Shown here: piece by piece, positions 9,176-21,441 of the stretch | Layout: each line of letters opens with the position of its first letter | How positions within the stretch are numbered: position 1 is the stretch's first letter | Position numbers and translations under genes: made by a program | NCBI GenBank assembly: GCA_004297725.1 | Contig: SCUS01000177.1 | Location: forward strand, 1 to 64,000 | From: Myxococcaceae bacterium | GTDB taxonomy: Bacteria; Myxococcota_A; Polyangia; Polyangiales; Ga0077539 | DNA: 64,000 nt | Direction: 5' to 3' | The notes under the pieces: generated by a model | Database searches by the model: none | Told to the model about the DNA's origin: nothing | The model's input: the letters and a program-made list of their open reading frames with translations, nothing else

Positions 9176-10471
9176 TCAGAGCGCCGCGCGGACGCTCTCC
9201 TCCACACCGTTCAATAGCAACGTGAGCTCCTCGTCGGGGATGTTCAGCGGCGGCGTCACGTACACCGTGTCGCCCATCGGCCGCAGGTAGATGCCCCGGG
9301 CGCGGGCTTCGTCGAAGACCCTCCACCCGGTGCGGGCGAGGTAGCCTTCGCCGCCGAGGTCGAGGGCGCCGATCATCCCCAGCGAGCGGGAGCGGGCGAC
9401 GCCCGGGAGCGCCCCCATGCGGGCGAAGGCCTCGGCGATGCGCGGTGCCTTTCGGGCGACCTGCGAGGGGATGTCCTCGTCGCGGTAGACCGAGAGCGCG
9501 GCGCGGGCGACCGCGGCCCCGAGGGGGTTGCCGCAGTAGGTGTGGCCGTAGAAGAAGGCCCGGGAGTCGTCGCCCCGGAAGCCGTCGAAGATGCGCTCGG
9601 TGGTGAGCGTCGCGGCGAAGGGGACCGTCGCGCCGGAGAGGGATTTCGCGAGGCAGAGCAGGTCGGGGGCGACGTCGGCGTGGTCGGTGGCCCAGCGGCG
9701 GCCGGTGCGCCAGAGGCCGGTGAAGACCTCGTCGGCGACCAGGAAGGTGTCCGCGGCGCGGGTGAGCTCCCTCACCGCGCGGAGGAATTCCGGAGGGTGC
9801 ATGCGCATCCCCGCGGCCCCCTGGACCATGGGCTCGATGACCACGCCCGCGACCTCGTCGCCGTGCGTTCGCAAGAGCCGGGCGACGGCGTCGAGGCACT
9901 GCTCCCAGGTGGTGGCGTCGTCGGCGAGCGGGAGCCGGAGCACCTCGAAGGTCCACGGGGCGTAGAGCCGGGTGAAGGTGGAGACGCCGCCGAGGCTGGT
10001 CGCCCCGAGGGTCTCGCCGTGGAAGGCGCCGTCGAGGGCGATGAAGCGGGTGCGCGCGGGGCGGCCGTTCTGCGCCCAGTACTGGCCGCAGAGCTTGATG
10101 GCGACCTCCACCGCGGTGCTGCCGTTGTCCGAATAGAACACCCGGGAGAGCCCCTCGGGGCTGAGGGCGCAGAGCTCGGCGGCGAGGAGCGCGGCGGGCT
10201 CGTGGGTGATGCCCGCGAGGGCGCAGTGGGCGAGCGAGTCGAGCTGGGCGCGCAGCGCGGCGACCAGGGCGGGGTGGCGGTGCCCGAGCGAGGCCACCCA
10301 CCACGAGGCGTTGGCGTCGAGGTAGCGGCGGCCGTCCATGTCGGTGAGCCACGAGCCCTCGGCGGAGACCACCACCAGGGGATCGGTCTCCGCCAGGTAG
10401 CGATCCATCGGGGTGTACGGGTGCCAGACGTGGCGCTTGTCGAGGGCGACGAGGGCGGCGCGGTCGGTCAT
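9176..10471 (-). CDS. bioA: Adenosylmethionine-8-amino-7-oxononanoate aminotransferase
   Basis: PLP-dependent class III aminotransferase that makes 7,8-diaminononanoate (DAPA) from KAPA in biotin synthesis, using S-adenosylmethionine as amino donor. The 431-residue product starts MTDRAALVALDKRHVWHPYT; HVWHPYTPM is characteristic of BioA. DNGSTAVEVAIKL, the DEVFTGLWRTGR segment and the PLP-lysine context LAKSLSGATVPFAATL are visible. No other bio gene is in the window. Longer in-frame starts would overlap the divergent FHA-ABC gene; the chosen ATG leaves an 85-bp shared promoter region. Confidence 0.94.
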   Translation of the reverse strand: MTDRAALVALDKRHVWHPYTPMDRYLAETDPLVVVSAEGSWLTDMDGRRYLDANASWWVASLGHRHPALVAALRAQLDSLAHCALAGITHEPAALLAAELCALSPEGLSRVFYSDNGSTAVEVAIKLCGQYWAQNGRPARTRFIALDGAFHGETLGATSLGGVSTFTRLYAPWTFEVLRLPLADDATTWEQCLDAVARLLRTHGDEVAGVVIEPMVQGAAGMRMHPPEFLRAVRELTRAADTFLVADEVFTGLWRTGRRWATDHADVAPDLLCLAKSLSGATVPFAATLTTERIFDGFRGDDSRAFFYGHTYCGNPLGAAVARAALSVYRDEDIPSQVARKAPRIAEAFARMGALPGVARSRSLGMIGALDLGGEGYLARTGWRVFDEARARGIYLRPMGDTVYVTPPLNIPDEELTLLLNGVEESVRAAL

Positions 10472-10556
10472 CGCAGGTGGTGATGGGGCGCCAGGGGAGG
10501 GCGGGTCAAGTGGGACGCCGTCGCGGAAATCGACTGCTTCGAGGATAGTCAGGCCG

Positions 10557-13001
10557 ATGAAGACCCTGTCGAGCCACGAGCTCGTGGCGCTGCGGGTGAT
10601 CGACGCGGGCCAGGAGACCCTGGTCCCGCTCGGCGCGACCCCGGTCACCCTCGGTCGACGCCCGGACAACGCCGTGGTGCTCCGGTCGCTGTGGGTCTCC
10701 GGGCTTCACTGCCGGATCGATCCCCACGGCGCGGGCCACAAGGTCGTCGACGTGGGCTCCCGCAACGGGCTGCTCTTCAACGGGCAGCGGGTGACCGAGC
10801 GGGTGCTCTCGGACGGCGACGTGCTGCGCATCCCCGACCCGACCACCGCGAGCGTGGTGACCCTCGCGTACGTCAACCAGCTCTCGCCCCGCGTGTCGAA
10901 GGCCGCGACGGTGGCGCTGCACCAGCCCGTCGCCAGGGGCCCCGGGGTGCTGACCCTCGGCCGCGTCGGCGCGGACGTCGTGCTCGACAACCCCCAGGTG
11001 TCGGCGCGCCACGCCCAGGTCGAGTGGCACGGCTCGTATCACACGCTGCAGGACAACCGCTCGACCAACGGCACCTTCCTCAACGGCCGGCGGGTGTACG
11101 GCCCGGTGCTGCTCAAGGCCGGGGACGTCATCCAGATCGGGCCCTTCAAGCTGCGCTACGACGGCGAGAGCCTCGACTCGTACGACCAGCGGGGGGCGCT
11201 GCGCATCGACGCGCTCTCGCTGCGCCGCGAGGTGCCCGACCCGCGAGGCGAGGGCGCGAGGGTCATCCTCGACGACGTCTCGCTCTGCATCGACGCCTGC
11301 GAGTTCGTGGCCCTGGTGGGGGGATCGGGCGCCGGCAAGTCGACCCTGATGATGGCCCTCTCGGGCTACCAGCCCGCGGACCGGGGCGAGGTGCGGGTCA
11401 ACGGAGACGACTACTACCGCCACTTCGACGCCTACCGGGCCATCCTGGGCTACGTGCCGCAGGACGACGTCGTGCACCGGATGCTGCCGGTGGAGCGGGC
11501 GCTCTCCTACGCCGCGAGGCTGAAGCTGCCGGCGGACACCCTCGACGAGGAGATCGCCGCGCGGGTCGAGAAGGTGCTCGCGGCGGTGGAGATGACCGCC
11601 CGCCGGGGGACCCTCGTGGAGCATCTCTCCGGGGGGCAGCGCAAGCGCGTGTCCATCGCCGCGGAGCTGCTCAACGACCCGTCGCTGTTGTTCCTCGACG
11701 AGCCGACGTCGGGGCTCGACCCGGGGTTGGAGAAGAAGATGATGTTCACGCTGCGGCGCCTCGCCGACAGCGGGCGCACCGTGGTGCTCGTCACCCACGC
11801 CACCGCGAACATCACCCAGTGCGACCACGTGGTGTTCATGGCCGCGGGGCGGATGGTCTACTTCGGTCCGCCCGCCGAGGCGCTCGGGTTCTTCCGCGTC
11901 ACGAGCGGCGACTTCGCGGACATCTACACCAAGCTCGACGGCGTCGCCGACCCCGAAGGCCCGCTGGTGCGCACCGACCTCCGCGACGAGTACGACCTCT
12001 GGCAGAAGCACCACCCCGAGGCGAGCGGGCGGCCGCTCTACGCCGAGCTCTGGGAGATGCGGTATCGCCGCTCGGAGCAGCACCAGCGCTACGTGGTCGA
12101 CCGCCTCGCCCGCGCCCCGCAGGGCCCCTCCGTGGACGGTGCGGAGGCTGGGGGAGGGCGCCGCTCCGGGGCGCGGTACTCGCCGCTGCGGCAGTTCGGC
12201 ATCCTCGCGCAGCGCTACCTCGACCTCGTCGCGCAGGACCGCCGAGGCCTCGCGATGCTGCTCGGCCAGGCCCCGCTGATGGGGGTGCTGCTCGCCATGG
12301 TCTCCCGCGCGGACTCCCTCACCGGCCGCCGCGCCGACGCCACCGAGGCCCGCAAGCTGCTCTTCATGCTCTCGACCGTGGGGGTGTGGTTCGGGATCAT
12401 CAACGCCGCCCGCGAGGTCTGCAAGGAGTCCGCGATCCTGCGGAGGGAGCGCCTCGCCAGCCTGCGCGTGGGCCCCTACGTGGCGTCGAAGGTGGCGGTG
12501 CTGGGCGCGCTGGTGATGGTCCAGTCGGCGCTGCTGCTGGGCGTGGTGGCGCTGTGGGTGCGGCTGCCTCCGCACGGCCTGGTGCTAGGGGTCGAAGGGG
12601 ACTTCTACGTCACCACGGTGCTCTCCTCGGTCGCAGGGCTCGCGCTGGGGCTGCTGATCTCGGCGCTCGCGACGACGCCCGACAAGGCCATGAGCCTGGT
12701 GCCGCTCGCGCTGGTGCCGCAGATCCTCTTCGCGGGGATGATCTTCGACCTCTCGGGCGCCACCACCGTGGCCTCGTGGTTCACCGCGAGCCGCTGGTCC
12801 ATGGACGCCTTCGGCTCGCTGGCGGCCATCAACGAGCTGCCCGCGAGGCCCGGGGGACTCAGCGCCGCCCGCGCCGGGCTCGCGAGCGCGCAGTACGAGA
12901 GCACCGCGCGGCACGTGCTGGAGTGCTGGGCGGTCCTCGCGGGCTACGCCGCGGCGTGCGTGGGGCTGACGGCGGCGATCCTCCAGCGGCGCCGGGCGTA
13001 G
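10557..13001 (+). CDS. FHA-FHA-ABC ATPase-ABC2 permease fusion (ABCG/White-type half transporter)
   Basis: An 814-residue half transporter with two N-terminal forkhead-associated domains. FHA1 spans about 20-95 (LGRRPDNAVVLRS, GSRNGLLFNGQRV) and FHA2 about 115-195 (LGRVGADVVLDNP, SARHAQV, STNGTFLNGRRV). The ABC ATPase spans about 220-430, with Walker A GGSGAGKST, signature LSGGQRKRV and Walker B LLFLDEPTSGLDPG. A linker follows, then an ABC2-type membrane domain (about 560-814) with several hydrophobic helices. FHA domains bind phosphothreonine, so transport is probably controlled by Ser/Thr kinases, which are abundant in myxobacteria. The substrate is unknown. The ATG at 10557 lies between this gene and divergent bioA. 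Confidence 0.92.
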   Translation: MKTLSSHELVALRVIDAGQETLVPLGATPVTLGRRPDNAVVLRSLWVSGLHCRIDPHGAGHKVVDVGSRNGLLFNGQRVTERVLSDGDVLRIPDPTTASVVTLAYVNQLSPRVSKAATVALHQPVARGPGVLTLGRVGADVVLDNPQVSARHAQVEWHGSYHTLQDNRSTNGTFLNGRRVYGPVLLKAGDVIQIGPFKLRYDGESLDSYDQRGALRIDALSLRREVPDPRGEGARVILDDVSLCIDACEFVALVGGSGAGKSTLMMALSGYQPADRGEVRVNGDDYYRHFDAYRAILGYVPQDDVVHRMLPVERALSYAARLKLPADTLDEEIAARVEKVLAAVEMTARRGTLVEHLSGGQRKRVSIAAELLNDPSLLFLDEPTSGLDPGLEKKMMFTLRRLADSGRTVVLVTHATANITQCDHVVFMAAGRMVYFGPPAEALGFFRVTSGDFADIYTKLDGVADPEGPLVRTDLRDEYDLWQKHHPEASGRPLYAELWEMRYRRSEQHQRYVVDRLARAPQGPSVDGAEAGGGRRSGARYSPLRQFGILAQRYLDLVAQDRRGLAMLLGQAPLMGVLLAMVSRADSLTGRRADATEARKLLFMLSTVGVWFGIINAAREVCKESAILRRERLASLRVGPYVASKVAVLGALVMVQSALLLGVVALWVRLPPHGLVLGVEGDFYVTTVLSSVAGLALGLLISALATTPDKAMSLVPLALVPQILFAGMIFDLSGATTVASWFTASRWSMDAFGSLAAINELPARPGGLSAARAGLASAQYESTARHVLECWAVLAGYAAACVGLTAAILQRRRA

Positions 13002-13030
13002 CGCGCTTCCCGTCTGGGTGTGGGATGGCG

Positions 13031-13221
13031 GCGAGGGCGCCCCCTTCCCCGCTGCCGCGCGCCCTACCCCCGCCTCGGGGGCAGGGCTCAGGGGATCGAA
13101 GACTGGTGCTCGAATCGGTACCGCGGAAGTCCTCCAGTACGACTCTACTCTCGCAGACTTCGGAGCCCTCCCCCCGAGGCGGGGGGAGGGCGCGCGGCAG
13201 CGGGGAAGGGGGCGCCCTCGC
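13031..13221 (-). repeat. 191-bp inverted-repeat element, copy 2 (MITE-like)
   Basis: Arms 13031-13089 and 13163-13221 (59 bp each) pair with only two mismatches. The reverse complement of the loop aligns with the loop of the 5659-5850 element, sharing GTCGTACTGGA, GCGGT and TTCGAGCAC. Hence this is the same family in the opposite orientation. It lies 29 bp after the FHA-ABC stop codon and could also act as a transcription terminator. A short CCCTCG run follows at about 13214-13232. Confidence 0.88.
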
Positions 13222-13256
13222 CCTCGCCCTCGCGCACCCAGATGGGAACCCCTCTC

Positions 13257-13463
13257 ATACTGATTTCATGTCAGTTTGGCCGCTTTGATGGGCCCATTGC
13301 CGCGTGTTGAAACACTTCCCCTTCTACACCTCGTCAAGGCTCATTCCTCATTCCTCATTCCTCATGCCTCATGCCTCATGCCTCGACGAATTGTAGAAGG
13401 GAAAGTGTTTCAACACGCGGCAATGGGCCCATCAAAGCGGCCAGACTGACATGAAATCAGTAT
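13257..13463. repeat. 207-bp hairpin element with heptamer tandem repeats in the loop
   Basis: Left arm 13257-13328 and right arm 13392-13463 (72 bp each) pair with two mismatches, and a few more bases pair inside. The loop holds CTCATTC three times then CTCATGC three times, a perfect 7-bp tandem array. The right arm ends exactly at the stop codon of the minus-strand dihydroorotate-dehydrogenase-like gene. Its arms are AT-richer than the surroundings and unrelated to the 191-bp element next to it. It could be a terminator between convergent genes or a MITE-like insertion. Confidence 0.88.
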
Positions 13464-14455
13464 CAGCCCTTCCAGCCCTGCAGGATGCGGGTGTAGTTGC
13501 CTCGCTCGAACATCGCCGGGTCGGGGCAGTGCGCGAGGTTCATGCTGCCGCGGAGCTGCGCGAGCGAGTCGTACTCGTGCTCCACGAGCCAGCGGGTGAC
13601 GCCGTCGCGCACCCGGGTGAGGTGCCCGGGGCCGTGCTTCAAGAGCGCCGACACGAGCTGCACCGCCCCGGCGCCGGCCGCGAGCGCCCGCAGCGCGTCG
13701 GACTCGGTGTGCACGCCCCCGGAGCAGGCGAGCTGCATCCCGCCGCGGCCGGAGAGGATCGCCAGCCAGCGCAGGCGCAGCAGCAGCTCGGACGAGTCGG
13801 AGAGCACCAGCCGCGGCACCACCTCCAGCGTCTCCACGTCGATGTCGGGCTGGTAGAAGCGGTTGAAGAGCACCAGCGCCTGAGCGCCCGCGACCTCGAG
13901 CCGGCCCGCGAGGTTGGCCAGCGAGGAGTGAAACGGCGAGAGCTTCACCGCGACCGGGATCTTCACCTGCCGCCGCACCTCGAACACGATGTCGATGATG
14001 CGCTGCTCGACCGCGGCGGCGTTCTCCGTCGGGTCGGTCGCGACGTAGTAGGGGTTGAGCTCGAGCGCGTGGGCGCCGGCCTGCTCGATGAGCCGCGCGT
14101 ACTCGAGCCAGCCCGTCGCCGTCACGCCGTTGAGCGAGCCGATGACCGGCACCGCGACCGCCGTGCGGATGCGCCGGATCTGCTCGAGGTACTCGTGAGG
14201 CCCGAGGCGGAAGTCCTGGGTGCGCGGGAAGAACGACGTGGCCTCGGCGAAGGCGTCGACGTGCGCGTCGAGGTCGTGCGCGGTGCGCGCGTACTCGCGC
14301 TCGATCTGCTCCTCGAAGAGCGAGTGCATCACGATGGCGGACGCGCCCGCGTCTTCGAGGCGCCGCACGGTGTCGAGGTCGTCGACCATGGGCGACGCGC
14401 CGGGCATGAACGGGTGCTTCAGCTCGAGCCCGAGGTACTGCGTGGTGAGGTCCAT
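13463..14455 (-). CDS. Dihydroorotate dehydrogenase-like flavoprotein paired with PFOR
   Basis: A 330-residue TIM-barrel FMN protein of the dihydroorotate dehydrogenase superfamily, starting MDLTTQYLGLELKHPFMPGA. Barrel landmarks include VPVIGSLNG, LELNPYYVATDP, VKIPVAVKLSPF and LACSGGVHTESDAL; the last resembles the phosphate-binding end of the FMN site. It is one base downstream of nifJ, so the two are translationally linked. The same pairing occurs in other bacteria, where the protein is annotated dihydroorotate dehydrogenase-like. The coupling hints at an electron-transfer role or a different substrate rather than pyrimidine synthesis, but that is inference. Confidence 0.85.
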   Translation of the reverse strand: MDLTTQYLGLELKHPFMPGASPMVDDLDTVRRLEDAGASAIVMHSLFEEQIEREYARTAHDLDAHVDAFAEATSFFPRTQDFRLGPHEYLEQIRRIRTAVAVPVIGSLNGVTATGWLEYARLIEQAGAHALELNPYYVATDPTENAAAVEQRIIDIVFEVRRQVKIPVAVKLSPFHSSLANLAGRLEVAGAQALVLFNRFYQPDIDVETLEVVPRLVLSDSSELLLRLRWLAILSGRGGMQLACSGGVHTESDALRALAAGAGAVQLVSALLKHGPGHLTRVRDGVTRWLVEHEYDSLAQLRGSMNLAHCPDPAMFERGNYTRILQGWKG

Positions 14456-14456
14456 C

Positions 14457-18038
<3,582 letters not shown>

Positions 18039-18175
18039 TGGGGGCGTTCCTTGCGGGGGGTGAGAGGGGCGCCAAGCACGAAGCACTCCAACGGCGGGAG
18101 ATCGCCCTGCCCACGGCGCGAGAGACCCGCACCCGGCGTCCAGCGTCAGGCTTGCACCCCTGAACAGCTGCCCGC

Positions 18176-18201
18176 GCGCAAAGGACGCGAATCGTTTGCG
18201 C
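18176..18201. terminator. Candidate terminator hairpin after the SulP operon
   Basis: GCGCAAA and TTTGCGC form a perfect 7-bp stem with a 12-nt loop, 37 bp past the hydrolase stop (minus strand) and before nifJ. There is no long T-run, so termination is tentative. Confidence 0.3.
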
Positions 18202-18237
18202 CTGCGGGGCGCCCTTCCCCCTTTCGCCGTCGCAGCG

Positions 18238-18921
18238 TCAGGCGAGCGGTGGGCGCCCGAGGACCTCGTCGATCCAGGCGCCGAGCTGCGCGCCCGACGA
18301 CGTGGCCGTGAGGGGATGGTCGTCGTCGACCTCGATGAGCCGCGCCCGGGAGCCCGCCACCAGCCTCCTCGAGTGCTCGATGGGGACGACCTCGTCCTGC
18401 CTCGCGTGCACCACCAGCACCCGCTCGGCGACGGAGGGCGGGAGCGCGGACAGCGGCGCAGGGACGGCGCCTCGCCCTCGGGCGGCGACCAGCTCGTGCG
18501 CTGGACACAGGAGCACCGTGGGGCCGCTCCAGGCGCCGGACTGGAGGAGCCTCAGCGCGACGGCGCCGCCGAAGGAGGAGCCCATCACCACGTCGATGGG
18601 GCTGCGCGCGAGCGCCCTGCGCTGCACCGCCACGCTGCGAGCGAAGGCCCTGCGGGTGATGGCGGCTTTGGCGAGCGGACCCAGCGCCGCCGCGAGCGAC
18701 ACGCCCCCGACGAGCCCGCGCAGGCCCCGTCGCGCGGTCGCCCAGGAGATCGCCGCGAGGGTGACGCCAGCGCCCGCGATCACCGCGGGGTCTCGCAGCG
18801 CCCGCGCCCTGCCGCAGGGCATGAGCTCGCTCTCGACGTCGTAGCCCTGCTCCCTCAGCGAGACGGGCTTCCTTCCGGTGGGGCCCGACTCGAGGCCATG
18901 AACGAAGAGCACGCGCGTCAT
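18238..18921 (-). CDS. Alpha/beta-fold hydrolase (putative esterase)
   Basis: A 227-residue protein starting MTRVLFVHGLESGPTGRKP, the usual HG oxyanion region of alpha/beta hydrolases. The nucleophile elbow appears as VMGSSFGGAVALRLL (G-x-S-x-G), with later acid and histidine candidates in HARQDEVVPIEHS and DDDHPLTATS. A hydrophobic stretch (about residues 46-85) may touch the membrane or form a lid. Its ATG overlaps the stop of the SulP transporter gene (ATGA), so it is translationally coupled as the last gene of a four-gene operon. The substrate is unknown. Confidence 0.8.
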   Translation of the reverse strand: MTRVLFVHGLESGPTGRKPVSLREQGYDVESELMPCGRARALRDPAVIAGAGVTLAAISWATARRGLRGLVGGVSLAAALGPLAKAAITRRAFARSVAVQRRALARSPIDVVMGSSFGGAVALRLLQSGAWSGPTVLLCPAHELVAARGRGAVPAPLSALPPSVAERVLVVHARQDEVVPIEHSRRLVAGSRARLIEVDDDHPLTATSSGAQLGAWIDEVLGRPPLA

Positions 18922-20657
18922 GGCCGCAGTGGAACACGAGGCCCGGCGCTCTTCCCAGCGGAGACGTCCCCGGTCGATCCATCCGGGGTGCGCGAGGCCT
19001 CGAACTCCCTCACGGCCCGGTTGATCGTCTCGAAGACCCTCACGGCCCCGTCGGAGACGAGACCCGCCCGCTGCAACGGCGTGAGCGCCCGGTCGTTGGC
19101 GCGCGCGATGGCCACGACGATGTTCTTCTCCCGCAGCGACGTGAGCAGCTCCGTGAGCATCTCGATGGCCGTCGCGTCGACGGCGCCGACGCCCTCGAAG
19201 TCGAGGACCACCCACTCCTCCTCGCCGGGGTTGCGCTCGAGCACGACCTCCAGCCGCTCGCGGAAGCGCGCGCTGTTGGCGAAGAAGAGCGGCGCGTCGA
19301 AGCGGAACACCAGCAGCCCCGGCAGGCTCGTCCCTCGCTGGTACCGGTCCGAGTCGACCCAGCCGTCGAGGCCCTCCGCGCGGGTGAGCACGGCGTCGTG
19401 GGGGAGCGCGACGCGCGCGAAGGCCACGAGCCCGGAGAGGCCCACCGCGAGCAGCACGCCGGTGAGCAGGTCGAAGACCATCACGCTCAGGGCCGTGGCG
19501 ACGGCGACGGAGAACTCGACCCGGCTGACCCCCCAGAGCCAGCGGTATCCGGCCACGTCGATGATCGCGATCGCCGCGGCGACGATCACCACCGCGAGCG
19601 CCGACTGGGGGATCATCGACAGCGCAGGGGCGATGAGCAGCAGCGTCGCGAGCAGAAACGCAGAGGCCACGAGGCCCACGAGCTGCGTGTGGCTGCCGAG
19701 CGACGCGGGCACCGCCGTGCGGCTGGCGCTCGACGACACCGGGAAGCCCCCGGCGATCGCCGACGCCAGGTTGATGACCCCGAGGCCCGCGAGCTCCTGG
19801 TTGGCGTCCACCGCGTAGCCGCGCTTCGCGGCGATGGAGCGCGCCGTGAGCACGTTGTCCGTGTACCCGACGAGGACGATGCCCAGGGCGGTGGGGAGGA
19901 GCGCCGCGAGGTCCGCGAGGCGGAGCGCCGGGAGGGAGAGCGAGGGCAGGGCGCCGTGGATGGTGCCGACGAGGCGCACGCCCCGCGCGTCGAGGTGACC
20001 GAGGCCCGCGACGAGGGTGGAGAGCGTCACGACGATGAGCGCGCCGGGGAGCTTCGGGGCCCACCTGCGCAGCGCGAGGAGCAGCGCGAGGCCCGCGCTG
20101 GAGAGCGCCAGGGTGAGGGGCTGCACCGCGTCGAGCGAGCGCGCGAAGGACCACGCCCTGGTGAAGAACTGGTCCCCCGCGACGGGCGCTCCGGTGAACT
20201 TCGCGAGCTGGCTCGACAGCAGGGTCATGCCGACGCCGGTGATGTACCCGACGAGCACGGGCTTGGAGAGGAGCTGCGCCAGGAAGCCCATGCGCAGCGC
20301 GGCGCCGAGCAGGGCGATCGCGCCGACGAGCAGCGCGAGGGTCGGCATGAGGGCCAGGTAGCGCGCCGGGTCGCCCGCGCTCAGGGCCGCGACGCCCGTG
20401 GCCGCGAGGACGGCGGTTCCCGGTTCGGGGCCGACGCCGAGGTGCCGCGACGAGCCCACGAGAGCGTAGGCGATCGGGGGCAGCAGCGCCGCGAAGAAGC
20501 CCGCGCTGGGAGGGAGACCCGCGAGCTCCGCGTAGGCCATGCTCTGGGGGACGAGCATCGCGCCGACGGTGAGCCCGGCCAGCAGGTCGGCCCGGAGCCA
20601 CGAGCGCTCGTAGCGCGCCAGCACCGCGAGCCCGGGGAGGATGGAGCGCCAGCTCAC
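18918..20657 (-). CDS. SulP-family anion transporter with STAS domain
   Basis: A 579-residue SLC26/SulP permease. The GTG start (VSWRSILPGLAVL) overlaps the stop of the preceding gene (GTGA). The membrane part (about residues 15-400) carries LVPQSMAYAELAGLPP, a SulP signature, and GVINLASAIAGGFPVSSSAS. The C-terminal STAS domain (about 450-560) includes LDFEGVGAVDATAIEML, with the usual D-x-T/S loop. Members move sulfate, bicarbonate or other anions, and specificity cannot be read from the sequence. It is coupled on both sides (unknown 258-residue protein upstream, hydrolase downstream). Confidence 0.92.
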   Translation of the reverse strand: MSWRSILPGLAVLARYERSWLRADLLAGLTVGAMLVPQSMAYAELAGLPPSAGFFAALLPPIAYALVGSSRHLGVGPEPGTAVLAATGVAALSAGDPARYLALMPTLALLVGAIALLGAALRMGFLAQLLSKPVLVGYITGVGMTLLSSQLAKFTGAPVAGDQFFTRAWSFARSLDAVQPLTLALSSAGLALLLALRRWAPKLPGALIVVTLSTLVAGLGHLDARGVRLVGTIHGALPSLSLPALRLADLAALLPTALGIVLVGYTDNVLTARSIAAKRGYAVDANQELAGLGVINLASAIAGGFPVSSSASRTAVPASLGSHTQLVGLVASAFLLATLLLIAPALSMIPQSALAVVIVAAAIAIIDVAGYRWLWGVSRVEFSVAVATALSVMVFDLLTGVLLAVGLSGLVAFARVALPHDAVLTRAEGLDGWVDSDRYQRGTSLPGLLVFRFDAPLFFANSARFRERLEVVLERNPGEEEWVVLDFEGVGAVDATAIEMLTELLTSLREKNIVVAIARANDRALTPLQRAGLVSDGAVRVFETINRAVREFEASRTPDGSTGDVSAGKSAGPRVPLRP

Positions 20658-21430
20658 GCGCGCGGACCGAAGAGCCGCGCGACCGCCGTCTGCGAGTAGC
20701 CGTCCGCGCCGCGCCAGGCGCCGGCGTGAACGAACTCGCCGCTCCCGAGCGATGGGTCCGACGGGGCGAGCACGCCGGCCGCCGCGAGGATCTCGATGAG
20801 TACGTCGCGCTCGGGCTTCGACGAAGGGAGCGCGTCGGCGAGGCGCTTGGAGAGCTTCCCCGGCGTGTCCCTCGGGGGGGAGCTCGCGACGATCTCGAGG
20901 ATCTTCTCCAAGGTCGCCCGGTCGTCGTCGGTGGGGGGCGCGGGCTCGGCGCGCGCCAGCTCGGAGAGGTCGAGGAGCATGTAGAGCGGGTCGCCGTGCC
21001 GGACGCCGCCCCACTTGTGGCGCTCGAAGTTGAGCACGTCGAGGTCCTCGTCGCGGTGCTCACGTCGCGCGCCGCAGGTGACGCAGGTGCCGAAGGCGTT
21101 GCCGACGTAGTCGTGAGGCCCCGCCGCGCTGGCCAGCACATAGCTCGCGAGGCCCGAGCGGAGGTCGAGGCGCCGCGAGGTGAGGCTCGCGAGGAAGGCC
21201 GCCGAGGCCTTCGCGAGCTCGATGGACTCCACGAGGCGACGGGTCTCGGCCGCGAGGGCGTCGTGCCCGATGGTCAGCGGGTCGAACATCATCCCGTGGC
21301 GCTTCGCGTACTCGCGGTCGGCCTCGGAGAGGTGGCGCGCGCCCTGGTCGATCCAGCCCTTCGAGGACCAGAAGGTGTCGAAGAGGATCTTCTTCGCGCG
21401 CGCGTCGGGCGCAGAGCCATCCTTCGCCAT
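20654..21430 (-). CDS. Conserved hypothetical protein with one CxxC motif
   Basis: A 258-residue soluble protein, not recognised. It has a Lys/Asp-rich N-terminus (MAKDGSAPDARAKKILFDTF), a predicted helical middle and a possible metal-binding segment CVTCGARREH near residue 119. The C-terminus ends GYSQTAVARLFGPRA. The ATG is 11 bp after the stop of the DUF4236 gene and the stop overlaps the SulP GTG start. It is therefore the second gene of a tight operon and may act with the transporter. Confidence 0.7.
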   Translation of the reverse strand: MAKDGSAPDARAKKILFDTFWSSKGWIDQGARHLSEADREYAKRHGMMFDPLTIGHDALAAETRRLVESIELAKASAAFLASLTSRRLDLRSGLASYVLASAAGPHDYVGNAFGTCVTCGARREHRDEDLDVLNFERHKWGGVRHGDPLYMLLDLSELARAEPAPPTDDDRATLEKILEIVASSPPRDTPGKLSKRLADALPSSKPERDVLIEILAAAGVLAPSDPSLGSGEFVHAGAWRGADGYSQTAVARLFGPRA

Positions 21431-21441
21431 CGTCGCTCCTC

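Noticed and set aside
13340..13382. Short tandem repeats that might be a CRISPR array
   Set aside because: The units are 7 bp and contiguous with no spacers, and lie in a hairpin loop. No cas genes in the window.
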